This document shows, one piece after another, positions 15,351-24,045 of a DNA stretch of 64,000 bases. Every line of letters starts with the position of its first letter. Within the stretch, counting starts at the first letter, position 1. The notes under the pieces are model-generated. The model saw only the letters and a program-made list of their open reading frames with translations, did not search any database and had not been told where the DNA came from. Origin of the DNA: Pseudobdellovibrionaceae bacterium (GTDB lineage: Bacteria; Bdellovibrionota; Bdellovibrionia; Bdellovibrionales; Bdellovibrionaceae). The stretch is from contig JAHBUW010000008.1 in NCBI GenBank assembly GCA_019637875.1, positions 1 to 64,000 of the forward strand, read 5' to 3'. The position numbers and the translations under genes were made by a program.

Positions 15351-16770
15351 CCTCTAACTGTGTCGGATATTCCCCATCAAAGCAAGCCGCGCAGAAGCTC
15401 TTCGAGTCCGCGTGCACCGCCTCGTAAAGACCCGTCATCGAGAGGTAACTGAGACTGTCCGCCTCGATGAACTGACGAATCTCTTCCAGGCTCTGGTTCG
15501 CCGCGATCAGATGACTTTTCTGAGGCGTATCCACACCGTAGTAGCAAGGCCCGGTAGTCGGCGGCGAGGCGATCCGCATGTGGACCTCTTTCGCCCCGGC
15601 CTGACGGATCATGCGGATGATCTTCTGACTCGTGGTTCCGCGCACGAGCGAATCGTCGACGACGACGACCTTTTTGCCCGCAAGAACAGCGGTTTGCGGA
15701 TTCAACTTCACCTTCACCCCGAAGGCGCGAATGGCCTGCTGAGGTTGGATGAAAGTCCGGCCCACGTAGTGATTGCGGATGATTCCGAACTCAAACGGCA
15801 CGCCCGATTCACTGGCGTAACCCAGCGCCGCGGGCACACCCGAATCCGGCACCGGAATCACGACATCCGCGTCCACCGGATTTTCACGGGCGAGCCAGCG
15901 CCCGAACTGCTTGCGCGATTCGTAAACACTCTGACCGAAAACGATGGAGTCCGGACGCGCGAAGTAGACATGTTCAAAAATGCAGCGCGCCCCGCGCGGC
16001 GCTTTCGGCAGATGCGCCGTGTGCGTCCCCTGAGCGTCGCACCAGAAGATTTCGCCGGGTTCGAGTTCGCGCACGTACTGCGCGCCGATCAGATCCAGCG
16101 CGCAGGTCTCGGACGCGACGACGTACGAGGTCTCGCCCACCGCATTCGCCTTCATCCCCAGAACCAAGGGACGGAAACCGTAAGGGTCCCGCACCGCGAT
16201 CATGGAGTCCTTGGTCAGGAAAACCAGACTGTAAGCGCCGACGACTTTCGAGAGAACCTGCGGCAGAAGCGAAATGAGGTTCTTCTCGGAACTGCGTGAA
16301 ATGAAATGCAAAAAGAGTTCGGTGTCGGTCGTCCCCTGGAAGATCGCGCCCATCTCTTGAAGCTCTTTACGCAGCGAGGCGCTGTTCACGATATTGCCGT
16401 TGTGGGCGACCGCGACCGGCCCCCAACGCAGCCCCGCCGTCAGCGGCTGGCAGTTCGCCAGATGATTTTGCCCCGTGGTCGAGTAGCGGTTGTGACCGAT
16501 GGCCGCCATCCCCTTCAGCGTATCGAGGACCGCGTCGTTGTAGACGTCTCCCACAAGGCCCATGCCCTTGTGGACCCGGTGCTCGCCCTGGTCGAGCGAG
16601 ACGACGCCCGAGGACTCCTGCCCCCGATGCTGCATGGCGTACAGACCCAGGTAAGACAGCTTCGCCGCCTCGTCATGATTCCATACGCCGATGACCGCGC
16701 ACTCTTCCTTCCAGGAGCTGAGTTCGCTGTCGTGATCGTCCAAGAATTCATTCCCAATGGGATTATTCAA
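15307..16770 (-). CDS. purF: amidophosphoribosyltransferase PurF
   Basis: PurF makes phosphoribosylamine from PRPP and glutamine, the first step of purine synthesis. I chose the TTG at 16770, which has GGAGG seven bases upstream and overlaps the last codons of purL by 8 bases. This gives 487 residues. The reading frame stays open upstream, but those codons are antisense to nothing useful and lack PurF character. A propeptide of about 25 residues (ending LSSWKEE) precedes the nucleophile Cys of ECAVIGVW, as in the Bacillus-type enzyme that is self-cleaved. GLYAMQHRGQESSG and the PRPP loop VVVDDSLVRGTTS are clear. Cysteines near the C-terminus could bind an iron-sulfur cluster. Confidence 0.96.
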   Translation of the reverse strand: MNNPIGNEFLDDHDSELSSWKEECAVIGVWNHDEAAKLSYLGLYAMQHRGQESSGVVSLDQGEHRVHKGMGLVGDVYNDAVLDTLKGMAAIGHNRYSTTGQNHLANCQPLTAGLRWGPVAVAHNGNIVNSASLRKELQEMGAIFQGTTDTELFLHFISRSSEKNLISLLPQVLSKVVGAYSLVFLTKDSMIAVRDPYGFRPLVLGMKANAVGETSYVVASETCALDLIGAQYVRELEPGEIFWCDAQGTHTAHLPKAPRGARCIFEHVYFARPDSIVFGQSVYESRKQFGRWLARENPVDADVVIPVPDSGVPAALGYASESGVPFEFGIIRNHYVGRTFIQPQQAIRAFGVKVKLNPQTAVLAGKKVVVVDDSLVRGTTSQKIIRMIRQAGAKEVHMRIASPPTTGPCYYGVDTPQKSHLIAANQSLEEIRQFIEADSLSYLSMTGLYEAVHADSKSFCAACFDGEYPTQLEDDFNSTAVNAIQAR

Positions 16771-18967
16771 AGTCCATCCTCCACGCCTGGTGGCGTGATT
16801 GTGTGAATTCCGAACCCGAAGTCTCGTAACCCCAAGCGCGAATGGCGCCAGAGGTGGTCTCGCCAAGCTCCGCCACCGAAGCGTCCGCGCCCGAATCTTT
16901 CTGGAGCTGCGCCAAAACGCGGGCCGCTTCCGCCTTCGGAACCTCGAAGATGAGTTCATAAAGGCCGAAGTCAAAGGCCGTCGCGCGAAGTTCTTCGGAA
17001 GATTCCGCCGCTCCCGAGAGCGCGAAGCCCTTTTCGCCCGCCATTTTCGCCAGGGTCCAGAACCAACCCCCCGCGCCCACGACCTGCGACGACAAGATCG
17101 GGAGTGAATTCACCCAAGCTTGCGTCTGCTTCACCATCTTCGCGGCCCGCGCGAGGTCGAAGCCGCCGCAAAACTTCCCGTTCTCCACGCGCGCGAAGGG
17201 GAACTTCACTTTAAGTAGAGTGTTTCCCGCCGCCGTGAAGAAGTCCTGGGGCACCTTCGTTACATCGGCACGCAAGCCCACCAAACCCACCGCCGGAGTC
17301 GAGGTGATGCCGCGACCTTCGGTTTCGTTGTAGAAGCTGACGTTTCCGGAAATGACCGGGACCCCGAGCGCGATCGAAACGTCGCGCAGACCTTCCACGG
17401 ACGCCACGAATTCAGACATGATCTCGGGTTTTTCGGGATTTCCGAAATTCAGACAATCCGTCACGCCGATGGGATAACCGCCCTTCGCCGCCATCTTGAG
17501 CGAAGGCTCGACCACCGCATCGTAAGCGCCGATCTGCGCGTCCACCTGCATGAGCTTCGGTCGACAACCGGTCGCGACGAACATTCCGCGCCCCGACGCG
17601 GGCAAACGCAGAAGCGCCGTTTGCGCCTCGGCCCCCCGCGCGGTCTTCGCGCCCACGCGCTGATCGTACTGGTGATAGATATCTTCACGGGACGCCCAGA
17701 CCGCACCCGTCAGTCGTTCTTTCATGACACCCGCCACCTTCGCCTTCATCTCGGACGAAGCCGGGGCGGTCGGCAGAGCGTAGTCGCCCGCGCGGCGCTT
17801 CGGTAGCCACGCCTCATAGGGGCGTTTATACTCGGGTGAGTTATCCACGACCAAAGAGGGATCGATCTCGGTCAGCACTTCACCTTTCCAGGTCAGGCGC
17901 ATGATCTTGTCGCTGCGGACTTTACCGACGCGAACGGCGTCCAGACCCCAGCGCGCGAAGACCTTTTCGATGGCCGCGAACTTTCCGGGCTCACAGATCA
18001 GCAGCATCCGCTCTTGCGATTCGGACAGAAGAATCTCTTCCGGCCCGATGGAGGAATCACGCACGGGAACTTGATCAAGCTCCAGGTCAAATCCCAGTCC
18101 GCCTTTCGAGGACATCTCGAAGCTTGAGCTCGTCAGCCCCGCCGCGCCCATATCCTGAATGGACACGACGAGATCCTGGGCGATGACTTCCAGGCAGGAC
18201 TCGATCAGGAGTTTTTCGTAAAAGGGATCGCCGATCTGAACGTTGGGCTTTTTCGCTTCGTTATTCGCGCCGAAGGACTCCGACGCCATCGAAGCGCCGT
18301 GCACGCCGTCTTTCCCGGTTTTTGCGCCGACGTAAACGACGTCGTTCCCCGGACCTTTCGCGCCCGAAAGCGCGATGGGTTCGCCCTCAAGGACGAGGCC
18401 CACGTTCATCGCGTTGACGAGGATGTTTTTATTGTAGCTCGCATCGAAGTTCGTCGCACCCGTGACGGTGGGAACCCCCACCGAGTTTCCGTAACCGGAA
18501 ATCCCGCGCACGACGCCGTCCACCAACACCTTCATGCGGTCCGCTTTCGGTTCACCGAAACACAGAAAATCCGCCGAAGCGAGGGGACGCGCGCCCATGG
18601 TGAAGATGTCACGCAAGATCCCGCCCACGCCCGTCGCCGCGCCCTGGTAGGGCTCGATGAAGCTCGGGTGATTATGGGATTCCATTTTGAAAACGACTTT
18701 TTCGCCCTGACCCAAATCAACGACGCCCGCGTTTTCGCCTTGCGACTGCATGACCGAAGGCGTGAGCGTTTTGCCAAATTTCTTCAGATGCACGCGCGAA
18801 CTTTTGTAAGAACAGTGCTCAGACCACAGGGCCGAAAACAGCGCCCACTCGACCGAGCGGGGCTCACGTCCCAAAAGGCCGCAGATCATTTCGTATTCGG
18901 GTTTCGAGATGCGGTACTGCTTCAGCTTGAGTTCGAACTCCGCCGCGCTCAATTTTTGTTCGCTCAT
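16763..18967 (-). CDS. purL: phosphoribosylformylglycinamidine synthase subunit PurL
   Basis: PurL is the ATP-dependent synthase subunit of the PurSQL complex, which converts FGAR to FGAM. The 734-residue size is the small form that needs separate PurS and PurQ partners, both encoded just upstream. WSEHCSYKSSR near residue 47 and VFKMESHNHPS near 88 are signature motifs, followed by GAATGVGGILRDIFTMGARP. I place the start at the ATG at 18967, whose ATGA overlaps the purQ stop codon and follows GGGGG. An alternative ATG four codons upstream is also possible. The C-terminal codons contain the ribosome site and start of purF. Confidence 0.96.
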   Translation of the reverse strand: MSEQKLSAAEFELKLKQYRISKPEYEMICGLLGREPRSVEWALFSALWSEHCSYKSSRVHLKKFGKTLTPSVMQSQGENAGVVDLGQGEKVVFKMESHNHPSFIEPYQGAATGVGGILRDIFTMGARPLASADFLCFGEPKADRMKVLVDGVVRGISGYGNSVGVPTVTGATNFDASYNKNILVNAMNVGLVLEGEPIALSGAKGPGNDVVYVGAKTGKDGVHGASMASESFGANNEAKKPNVQIGDPFYEKLLIESCLEVIAQDLVVSIQDMGAAGLTSSSFEMSSKGGLGFDLELDQVPVRDSSIGPEEILLSESQERMLLICEPGKFAAIEKVFARWGLDAVRVGKVRSDKIMRLTWKGEVLTEIDPSLVVDNSPEYKRPYEAWLPKRRAGDYALPTAPASSEMKAKVAGVMKERLTGAVWASREDIYHQYDQRVGAKTARGAEAQTALLRLPASGRGMFVATGCRPKLMQVDAQIGAYDAVVEPSLKMAAKGGYPIGVTDCLNFGNPEKPEIMSEFVASVEGLRDVSIALGVPVISGNVSFYNETEGRGITSTPAVGLVGLRADVTKVPQDFFTAAGNTLLKVKFPFARVENGKFCGGFDLARAAKMVKQTQAWVNSLPILSSQVVGAGGWFWTLAKMAGEKGFALSGAAESSEELRATAFDFGLYELIFEVPKAEAARVLAQLQKDSGADASVAELGETTSGAIRAWGYETSGSEFTQSRHQAWRMDFE

Positions 18968-19605
18968 AGGAACCCCCATCCGTCACGACCGCCCATCCAG
19001 TCTTCGATCGCGCGCTCGGGGTGCGGCATCAGCGCCGCGACATTCCCCGCCTTGTTGGTCACGCCCGCGATATCGTTCAACGAGCCGTTCGGATTTTTCA
19101 GATAGCGCATCCACACCTGACCGCCGTCTTCGATGGCTTTCAAATCGTCAGCGGGCGCGTAGAAGCGTCCGTCGCCGTGGGCGATGGGAAGCTTCAAAGT
19201 GTCCGTCGCGAAGCCCTTCGACCACGCGGTGTTTTTTCCTTCGACTTTCAACTCGACCCAGTCATCGCGGAAGCGTTGACTGACGTTCTTAACCAGCGCA
19301 CCTGGTAGAAGGCGAGCCTCGGTCAAAATTTGAAAGCCGTTGCAAATACCAAGAACCCGTCCGCCCTGGCCCGCGTACTCACGGATCGAATCCATGACCG
19401 GCGCTTTCGCGGCCAGCGCGCCCGAGCGCAGATAATCGCCGTAGCTGAAGCCACCGGGCAAAAGCACGGCGTGATAGTTTTTAAGATCGTAACGATCGAG
19501 ATGCCACAACCACTCGACGCTGAAGCCCTTCTTTTCCGCGAAGGCGAAAACGTCACGGTCGCAGTTCGTCCCGGGGAACCGGGCGACGCCGACTTTCAGA
19601 CTCAT
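18964..19605 (-). CDS. purQ: phosphoribosylformylglycinamidine synthase subunit PurQ
   Basis: PurQ is the glutaminase subunit, passing ammonia to PurL. The 213-residue class I amidotransferase has the nucleophile Cys in RVLGICNGFQIL near residue 87, and the His and Glu of the triad in LMPHPERA near 196. The N-terminus KVGVARFPGTNCDRDV is typical of PurQ. Its ATG overlaps the purS stop codon by ATGA, and its own stop overlaps purL in the same way. This tight order suggests that the three subunits are made in fixed amounts. Confidence 0.97.
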   Translation of the reverse strand: MSLKVGVARFPGTNCDRDVFAFAEKKGFSVEWLWHLDRYDLKNYHAVLLPGGFSYGDYLRSGALAAKAPVMDSIREYAGQGGRVLGICNGFQILTEARLLPGALVKNVSQRFRDDWVELKVEGKNTAWSKGFATDTLKLPIAHGDGRFYAPADDLKAIEDGGQVWMRYLKNPNGSLNDIAGVTNKAGNVAALMPHPERAIEDWMGGRDGWGFL

Positions 19606-19844
19606 TTTTTCACCGTTTCCAGGGTGTAGGTTTCGATCAAGGGATTGTGCAAAACGCTGTCCGCGATCTGTTTCGCGCGGGTCATCGCGGTCGCCTCGTC
19701 GCCTTCGACTTCGAGCTCGATGAATTTACCGACACGGACTTTCACGCCGCCCGATCCGCCGCGCGCGAGCGTTTGTTCCACCGCGCGACCTTGCGTATCC
19801 AAGATCACTTCCCGGGGCATCACCTTCACACCAATTGTCGCCAT
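19602..19844 (-). CDS. purS: phosphoribosylformylglycinamidine synthase subunit PurS
   Basis: PurS is the small dimeric bridge between PurL and PurQ. The start is an ATG at 19844 just after GGTGGGAG. A GTG three codons upstream is possible. The 80-residue product (ATIGVKVMPREVILDTQGRA, then FIELEVEGD) has the length and beta-alpha pattern of the family. The stop codon overlaps purQ. It is 27 bases or so downstream in the mRNA from the purC stop. Confidence 0.94.
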   Translation of the reverse strand: MATIGVKVMPREVILDTQGRAVEQTLARGGSGGVKVRVGKFIELEVEGDEATAMTRAKQIADSVLHNPLIETYTLETVKK

Positions 19845-19878
19845 CACTCCCACCCTTCAAACTTTATGTTTCAAATAT

Positions 19879-20607
19879 CTATTCGGTCACGACACTGGCC
19901 AGGCGATTCAAAACCGCTTGGTAGCTTTCGTCCACTTTGCCCAGATCGCGGCGGAAGCGGTCTTTGTCGTATTTCTCGTTCGTTTCGACGTCCCACAGAC
20001 GGCAGCAGTCCGGCGTGATCTCATCCGCCAAAACGATCTGCCCCAGATCCATGCCCTGCTCCAACCGACCGAACTCCAATTTGAAGTCGATGAGCTTCAG
20101 CCCGATCTTCAAAAAGAGCGTCCTTAAAACGTCGTTCACTTTCAGCGCCTGAAGCTTCAGCTCTTTGATTTCGTCTTCGGTCGCGATATTGAAGATCGTG
20201 ATTTGATCGTCCGAGACGAAAGGATCCGCCAAGGCGTCGTCTTTGTAGTAGAACTCCACGAGCGGCTTCGGCAGCACGCGCCCCTCTTCGATCCCCATCT
20301 TCTTCGCGGTGGAACCGGCCAGTACGTTGCGCACGACCACTTCCAAAGGAATGATCTTCACCGCGCGCACCTTCATATCGAAGTCGCCCTGATTTTCCAC
20401 GAAGTGCGAGTTCACGCCCGCCTTCTTCAGTTCTTTGAAGATCAAGGCCGCGATATTGCGGTTCACTTGGCCTTTCCCTTCGAAAGATCCTTTTTTAAGG
20501 GCGTTGAACGCGGTCAGCGAGTCTTTGAACTCCATGATGAGGATGCCGGGCTCGTCCGTCGAGAAAATGCGTTTCGCTTTTCCTTCGTAGATCATTTCCT
20601 TTTTCAT
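19879..20607 (-). CDS. purC: SAICAR synthase PurC
   Basis: PurC joins CAIR and aspartate with ATP. The 242-residue length is normal. Motifs include IYEGKAKRIFST near residue 6, the DSLTAFN segment near 29, VVRNVLAGSTAKK, and the C-terminal LVLADEITPDCCRLWD. The start is the ATG at 20607. Its likely ribosome site (TAGGAATAGG, 7 bases or so upstream) lies inside the outer arm of the inverted repeat that fills the purB-purC spacer, and the repeat ends one base before the ATG. Translation may therefore depend on how this structure opens. Confidence 0.97.
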   Translation of the reverse strand: MKKEMIYEGKAKRIFSTDEPGILIMEFKDSLTAFNALKKGSFEGKGQVNRNIAALIFKELKKAGVNSHFVENQGDFDMKVRAVKIIPLEVVVRNVLAGSTAKKMGIEEGRVLPKPLVEFYYKDDALADPFVSDDQITIFNIATEDEIKELKLQALKVNDVLRTLFLKIGLKLIDFKLEFGRLEQGMDLGQIVLADEITPDCCRLWDVETNEKYDKDRFRRDLGKVDESYQAVLNRLASVVTE

Positions 20608-20608
20608 A

Positions 20609-20879
20609 TAGGGCCTATTCCTAAATTAGATAGGGGTTGAACATATCCGAATGAGCCTTGACCGAGGCGCGTCCGGCGAAGGACTGGCCAAAGCCAATTC
20701 GAGCCGGATGTAACGAAGGGCAAGCCTCATTCGGATATGCCCTTCGGGTCGAATGGAAAAGGGCCACCTGACGGCGTCGCTCCTCCGCCCCATAGACGGG
20801 GCTATGATTTGTCGTCGCTCCTTGCATCTGTCCCTTTTCCATTCGATTCAACCCCTATCTAATTTAGGAATAGGCCCTA
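20609..20879 (-). other. three-way-junction element bridging purB and purC
   Basis: A perfect 33-bp inverted repeat (20609-20641 with 20847-20879) closes the whole spacer. Inside, 20642-20655 pairs perfectly with 20726-20739 (14 bp) and 20749-20763 with 20832-20846 (15 bp). No unpaired base separates the outer helix from either inner helix, and only nine lie between the inner two. Smaller hairpins fill both arms (20672-20677 with 20703-20708, 20787-20791 with 20798-20802). The purB stop codon is the first triplet of the repeat in the mRNA, and the purC ribosome site is in the last arm. It could be a regulatory RNA, a coupling device or a MITE-like element. Ends begin and finish with TA. Confidence 0.85.
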
Positions 20880-22163
20880 AAGAACCCTCTTGATGAGTGT
20901 GCCGACGTTCTTTTTGTTCCGCTCGCCCGAGAAGATCTTCTGCAGATCCTTCGCTTTCAAAAGCCGCGAGACCTCGGGATCTTTTTTGATCTTATCAACC
21001 AGTTGCTCGCCCTTACCCAAAGCGTGGCAAAGACGCTGCACGTGGCGGTACGCCAGATCGCGGTCGAGGCCCTTTTCCACCAGCGCCAAAAGCACCTGGG
21101 AGCTGAAGAGCTGTCCCTGCGAGAGCGCGATGTTTTCGAGCATCCGCTTCTTGTTCACGTCCAGCCCCTGGATCAGGACCGCCATCCGGTGGGTCGCGTA
21201 GTCCGCCAGGATGAAGGCGTCGGGGAAGATCACGCGCTCAACCGAAGAGTGGCTGATGTCGCGTTCGTGCCACAGGGCCACGTCTTCCAAAGCCGCTTGC
21301 GCGTAGGAGCGTAAAAGCCTTGCGGCGCCCGTGATGTTTTCCGCCGAGATCGGGTTTTTTTTGTGCGGCATCGCGCTCGAGCCCTTTTGACCTTGCGTGA
21401 AACCTTCGGTCACTTCCGACACTTCCGAACGTTGCAAGTGACGAAGCTCGATCGCCAGTCGTTCAAGACCCGTCCCGAGCATGGCGAGTGCCAGCATCAC
21501 TTCCGCGTGACGATCCCGGGGCACGACCTGGGTCGCCACCGTTTCGGGCTGCAGCTTCAGTTTTTTACCGACCCGCGCCTCGACTTCCGGGGGCTGCCCC
21601 GAATAGGTGCCCACCGCGCCCGAAAGCTTCACGACCATCATCTGATCCATCGCGCGCTCCAGGCGCTCGCGATTGCGGTAAAGCTCGGCGACGAAGCCCG
21701 AAAGCTTCAACCCGAAAGTCGTGGGCTCGGCGAACATGCCGTGGGTGCGGCCCGCGCACAGGGTCTCGGAATGCTTCTTCGCTTGGGTGCGCAGCGATTT
21801 TTCAAGGAAGTCGATGGACTGTGAAAGCACCTTAAAGGCTTCGCGGACCTGCAGCGAAAAGGCCGAGTCCAAGACGTCGGAGCTTGTCATGCCGAAGTGG
21901 ACGAAGCGACCGTACTCGCCGACGTTTTCCGAAACGTTGGTCGCAAACGCGATGACGTCGTGTTTAGTCATCTTTTCGATTTCATTGATACGCTTGATGG
22001 AGAACTTCGATTTTTCGCGGATCGCTTTCGCGGCGGGTTTCGGAATGATCCCCAGCTCAGCTTGCGCCTCGGCCACCGCGACCTCGATTTCGAGCATCTT
22101 CGCGAAGCGGTTTTCCAATTCCCAGATCACGCCCATCTCGGGGCGCGTATAACGTTCGATCAC
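20877..22163 (-). CDS. purB: adenylosuccinate lyase PurB
   Basis: PurB catalyses two steps, release of fumarate from SAICAR and from adenylosuccinate. The 428-residue protein has the superfamily signature GSSAMPHKKNP near residue 262 and the TSSDVLDSAF motif near 92, plus HGMFAEPTTFG near 140. The start is a GTG that overlaps the stop of the upstream unknown gene (GTGA), with GGAG eight bases before it. Its TAG stop codon is the first triplet of the 33-bp inverted repeat, so the coding sequence runs right up to that element. Confidence 0.97.
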   Translation of the reverse strand: MIERYTRPEMGVIWELENRFAKMLEIEVAVAEAQAELGIIPKPAAKAIREKSKFSIKRINEIEKMTKHDVIAFATNVSENVGEYGRFVHFGMTSSDVLDSAFSLQVREAFKVLSQSIDFLEKSLRTQAKKHSETLCAGRTHGMFAEPTTFGLKLSGFVAELYRNRERLERAMDQMMVVKLSGAVGTYSGQPPEVEARVGKKLKLQPETVATQVVPRDRHAEVMLALAMLGTGLERLAIELRHLQRSEVSEVTEGFTQGQKGSSAMPHKKNPISAENITGAARLLRSYAQAALEDVALWHERDISHSSVERVIFPDAFILADYATHRMAVLIQGLDVNKKRMLENIALSQGQLFSSQVLLALVEKGLDRDLAYRHVQRLCHALGKGEQLVDKIKKDPEVSRLLKAKDLQKIFSGERNKKNVGTLIKRVL

Positions 22164-23500
22164 TTCTCAGACTCCGTTTCCACTCGGGCGGCGTTTTTCT
22201 GCGCTTGGGCCAGGGCTTTCATTTCACGTTTTTTGCGTTCTTCTTCACGGACCAGCCACCACGCCTTCACGTCGGCGGCGGATTTGCGCGCGCGCAGGAA
22301 CAGGAAGTTCCATCCGAGCCCCAGGCTCGTCTCGGGGGCAACCCAGTCGAAGTTGCGCCACTTCGGGTGGGAATAGTCTTGCCACTCTTTCTCATCGTAC
22401 AAAGGAAAACGCGACGGGCCGACCTCGACCGAGGTTTTACGAATCGTCACGGGGTCTTCGTAAAGCGTGATCCCGCTGGTCCCCATACGGGCTTCGAGCG
22501 CGTCCACGCAAGCTTGGATCTGCCCCTGGACGTAATCCTTCTGGAAGCGGAAAGACTCCGGCAGGCGCAACCACAAATCGAAAAGTTCCGCGTTCGTCGT
22601 GCGCGCGACGACGAAAAGATTGTCGTGCGTCCACGGCAGATCCGTATCCTGAACCCAAGCGGAAGACAGCGGCAGCGAATCCCGGGGCGGACTCGGCGGC
22701 ACTTTCAAGCGCGCCCGCACCCACGAGCCCTTCGGGCGCAAGACTCCGGACGGCAGAAGTTTTTCCTGAAGTTTCGGCGCCAGGCGTTCGGTCTCTTCAC
22801 CGCTCAAAAACCAGACCGCCGTTTCAAAACCCAGAAGTTCCGTCGAATCCGAACCCGCACGGCGGATTTCGAAACTCTTCAAGCGAGTATTGCCTTCGCG
22901 CGCGACGTCCAGAATCTCAACCGGCGCTTTGACGACGACGCCCACCTGCGCGAGCGCCTCGAGCGACTTCTGGTGACCGGCCCGGTGAACCGAACGCAGC
23001 ATGAAATCCGAACCGAAGGGCAATGAGCCCTCCACCAATCCCGCGCGGTAATTCGGCGACCAGTGATTGGAATGGAACGCGCGGCTGACATGGTAGAACC
23101 AAGTCTCGGTGAAGTCTCCGTTCAAAAGGTACTGGTGATCTTTCACCGTCGAGGGTCCCTCGCCGTACACCCAGTTCCAGACCGTTTCGGGAATCCCGTA
23201 GGACTCGCGGTGAAGGTTCGCCAAAGCCCCGCGCATTTCGATCGGCCCGCGCGGAAGCATCCACGCGAAACCCTGAATCTGCAGTAGCGGCGACTCTTCC
23301 AAGAGACGCTGACTTTCCGTGGCGGTCAGGCCCTGACTGAAAAATCCGAAGGGGCCTTCCTCATCATCCGCCGAGGACTCGCCGAGCGAGGGGCTGACGT
23401 CCAAGAGCGCCACGGGAATATCCTGCAAGCGCAGCTCGTGCGCCAGCGCATGTCCGCGTCCGAACGCCGAAACGATGACGACGGGCTGGGATTCAATCAT
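22160..23500 (-). CDS. unknown protein inside the purine operon
   Basis: I do not recognise this 446-residue protein. Its N-terminus (PVVIVSAFGRGHALAHELRL, then PVALLDVSPSLG) reads like a Rossmann fold with a glycine-rich turn and an acid at the end of the second strand, as in NAD- or FAD-binding proteins. The middle holds many Trp, Tyr and His residues, and the C-terminal 60 residues are highly charged and probably helical. No signal peptide or membrane helix is apparent. Both ends overlap purine genes, by ATGA with purN and GTGA with purB, so it is translated with them. A flavin- or nucleotide-dependent enzyme or a structural partner is possible, but no function can be stated. Confidence 0.85.
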   Translation of the reverse strand: MIESQPVVIVSAFGRGHALAHELRLQDIPVALLDVSPSLGESSADDEEGPFGFFSQGLTATESQRLLEESPLLQIQGFAWMLPRGPIEMRGALANLHRESYGIPETVWNWVYGEGPSTVKDHQYLLNGDFTETWFYHVSRAFHSNHWSPNYRAGLVEGSLPFGSDFMLRSVHRAGHQKSLEALAQVGVVVKAPVEILDVAREGNTRLKSFEIRRAGSDSTELLGFETAVWFLSGEETERLAPKLQEKLLPSGVLRPKGSWVRARLKVPPSPPRDSLPLSSAWVQDTDLPWTHDNLFVVARTTNAELFDLWLRLPESFRFQKDYVQGQIQACVDALEARMGTSGITLYEDPVTIRKTSVEVGPSRFPLYDEKEWQDYSHPKWRNFDWVAPETSLGLGWNFLFLRARKSAADVKAWWLVREEERKKREMKALAQAQKNAARVETESEK

Positions 23501-24045
23501 GAGACCTCCTTGTCGGCGAGAAATTGCAGCGACTGGCTTCGCGCAAATTCACGCACGAGATGTTGCTCGACCGCCGAGAATCCGATCTCGGAATGGTCCT
23601 GGGCTGTTGAGACCCACTGTTGGCGACGCATTTGCCCCGCGTCCATTTCGGGAATCACGTCGTGGATCGTCACGCCCAAATCATCCCCCGCCGCGATCGC
23701 GGCTTCGAGGGCTTTCGCCCCGGGATGTTTCGGCAGAAGACTGGGATGCACATTCCAGATCCGTCCGGTCCAATTGTTCAAAAAAGATTCGGGAATCAGG
23801 CGCATAAAACCCAACAGGAAAAGACGTTCGATCCCGCGCTTCTGCAAAGAGCGGCTGAGTTCGTCCCACTGGATCTCTTTCGGTAGCAGCATCGTGGGGA
23901 CCCCGGCACGACGGGCACGAAAAAGTCCGGGAGCGTTCGCGCGGGACGAAACGACGAGCCGCACGTCGACCGAGTCCATGATGTCCATCACGGATTGGGC
24001 GGTTGAGCCCCGGCCAGAAATCAGCAGGGCCCAACGCGGACTCAC
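23497..24045 (-). CDS. purN: phosphoribosylglycinamide formyltransferase PurN-like
   Basis: PurN transfers a formyl group from 10-formyl-THF to GAR. I chose the GTG at 24045, whose GTGA overlaps the purM stop codon. The much longer open frame upstream is only the antisense-like shadow of purM. The 182-residue product starts ALLISGRGSTAQSVMDIM, close to the family's ISGxGS motif. The catalytic region is NVHPSLLPKHPGAKA near residue 99, with His followed by GVTIHDVIPEMDAGQ near 126, which contains the family's His and Asp. It is somewhat diverged and slightly short, yet the operon position fits. Confidence 0.9.
   Translation of the reverse strand: MSPRWALLISGRGSTAQSVMDIMDSVDVRLVVSSRANAPGLFRARRAGVPTMLLPKEIQWDELSRSLQKRGIERLFLLGFMRLIPESFLNNWTGRIWNVHPSLLPKHPGAKALEAAIAAGDDLGVTIHDVIPEMDAGQMRRQQWVSTAQDHSEIGFSAVEQHLVREFARSQSLQFLADKEVS

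Noticed and set aside
16771-16974. Longer start for purF inside purL
   Set aside because: The added residues do not resemble a PurF propeptide, and the TTG at 16770 has GGAGG at a correct spacing.
20621-20851. 76-codon minus-strand frame inside the purB-purC element
   Set aside because: Its whole length is made of the arms of the inverted repeats, it has no ribosome site, and the protein looks arbitrary. The pairing explains the sequence better than coding.
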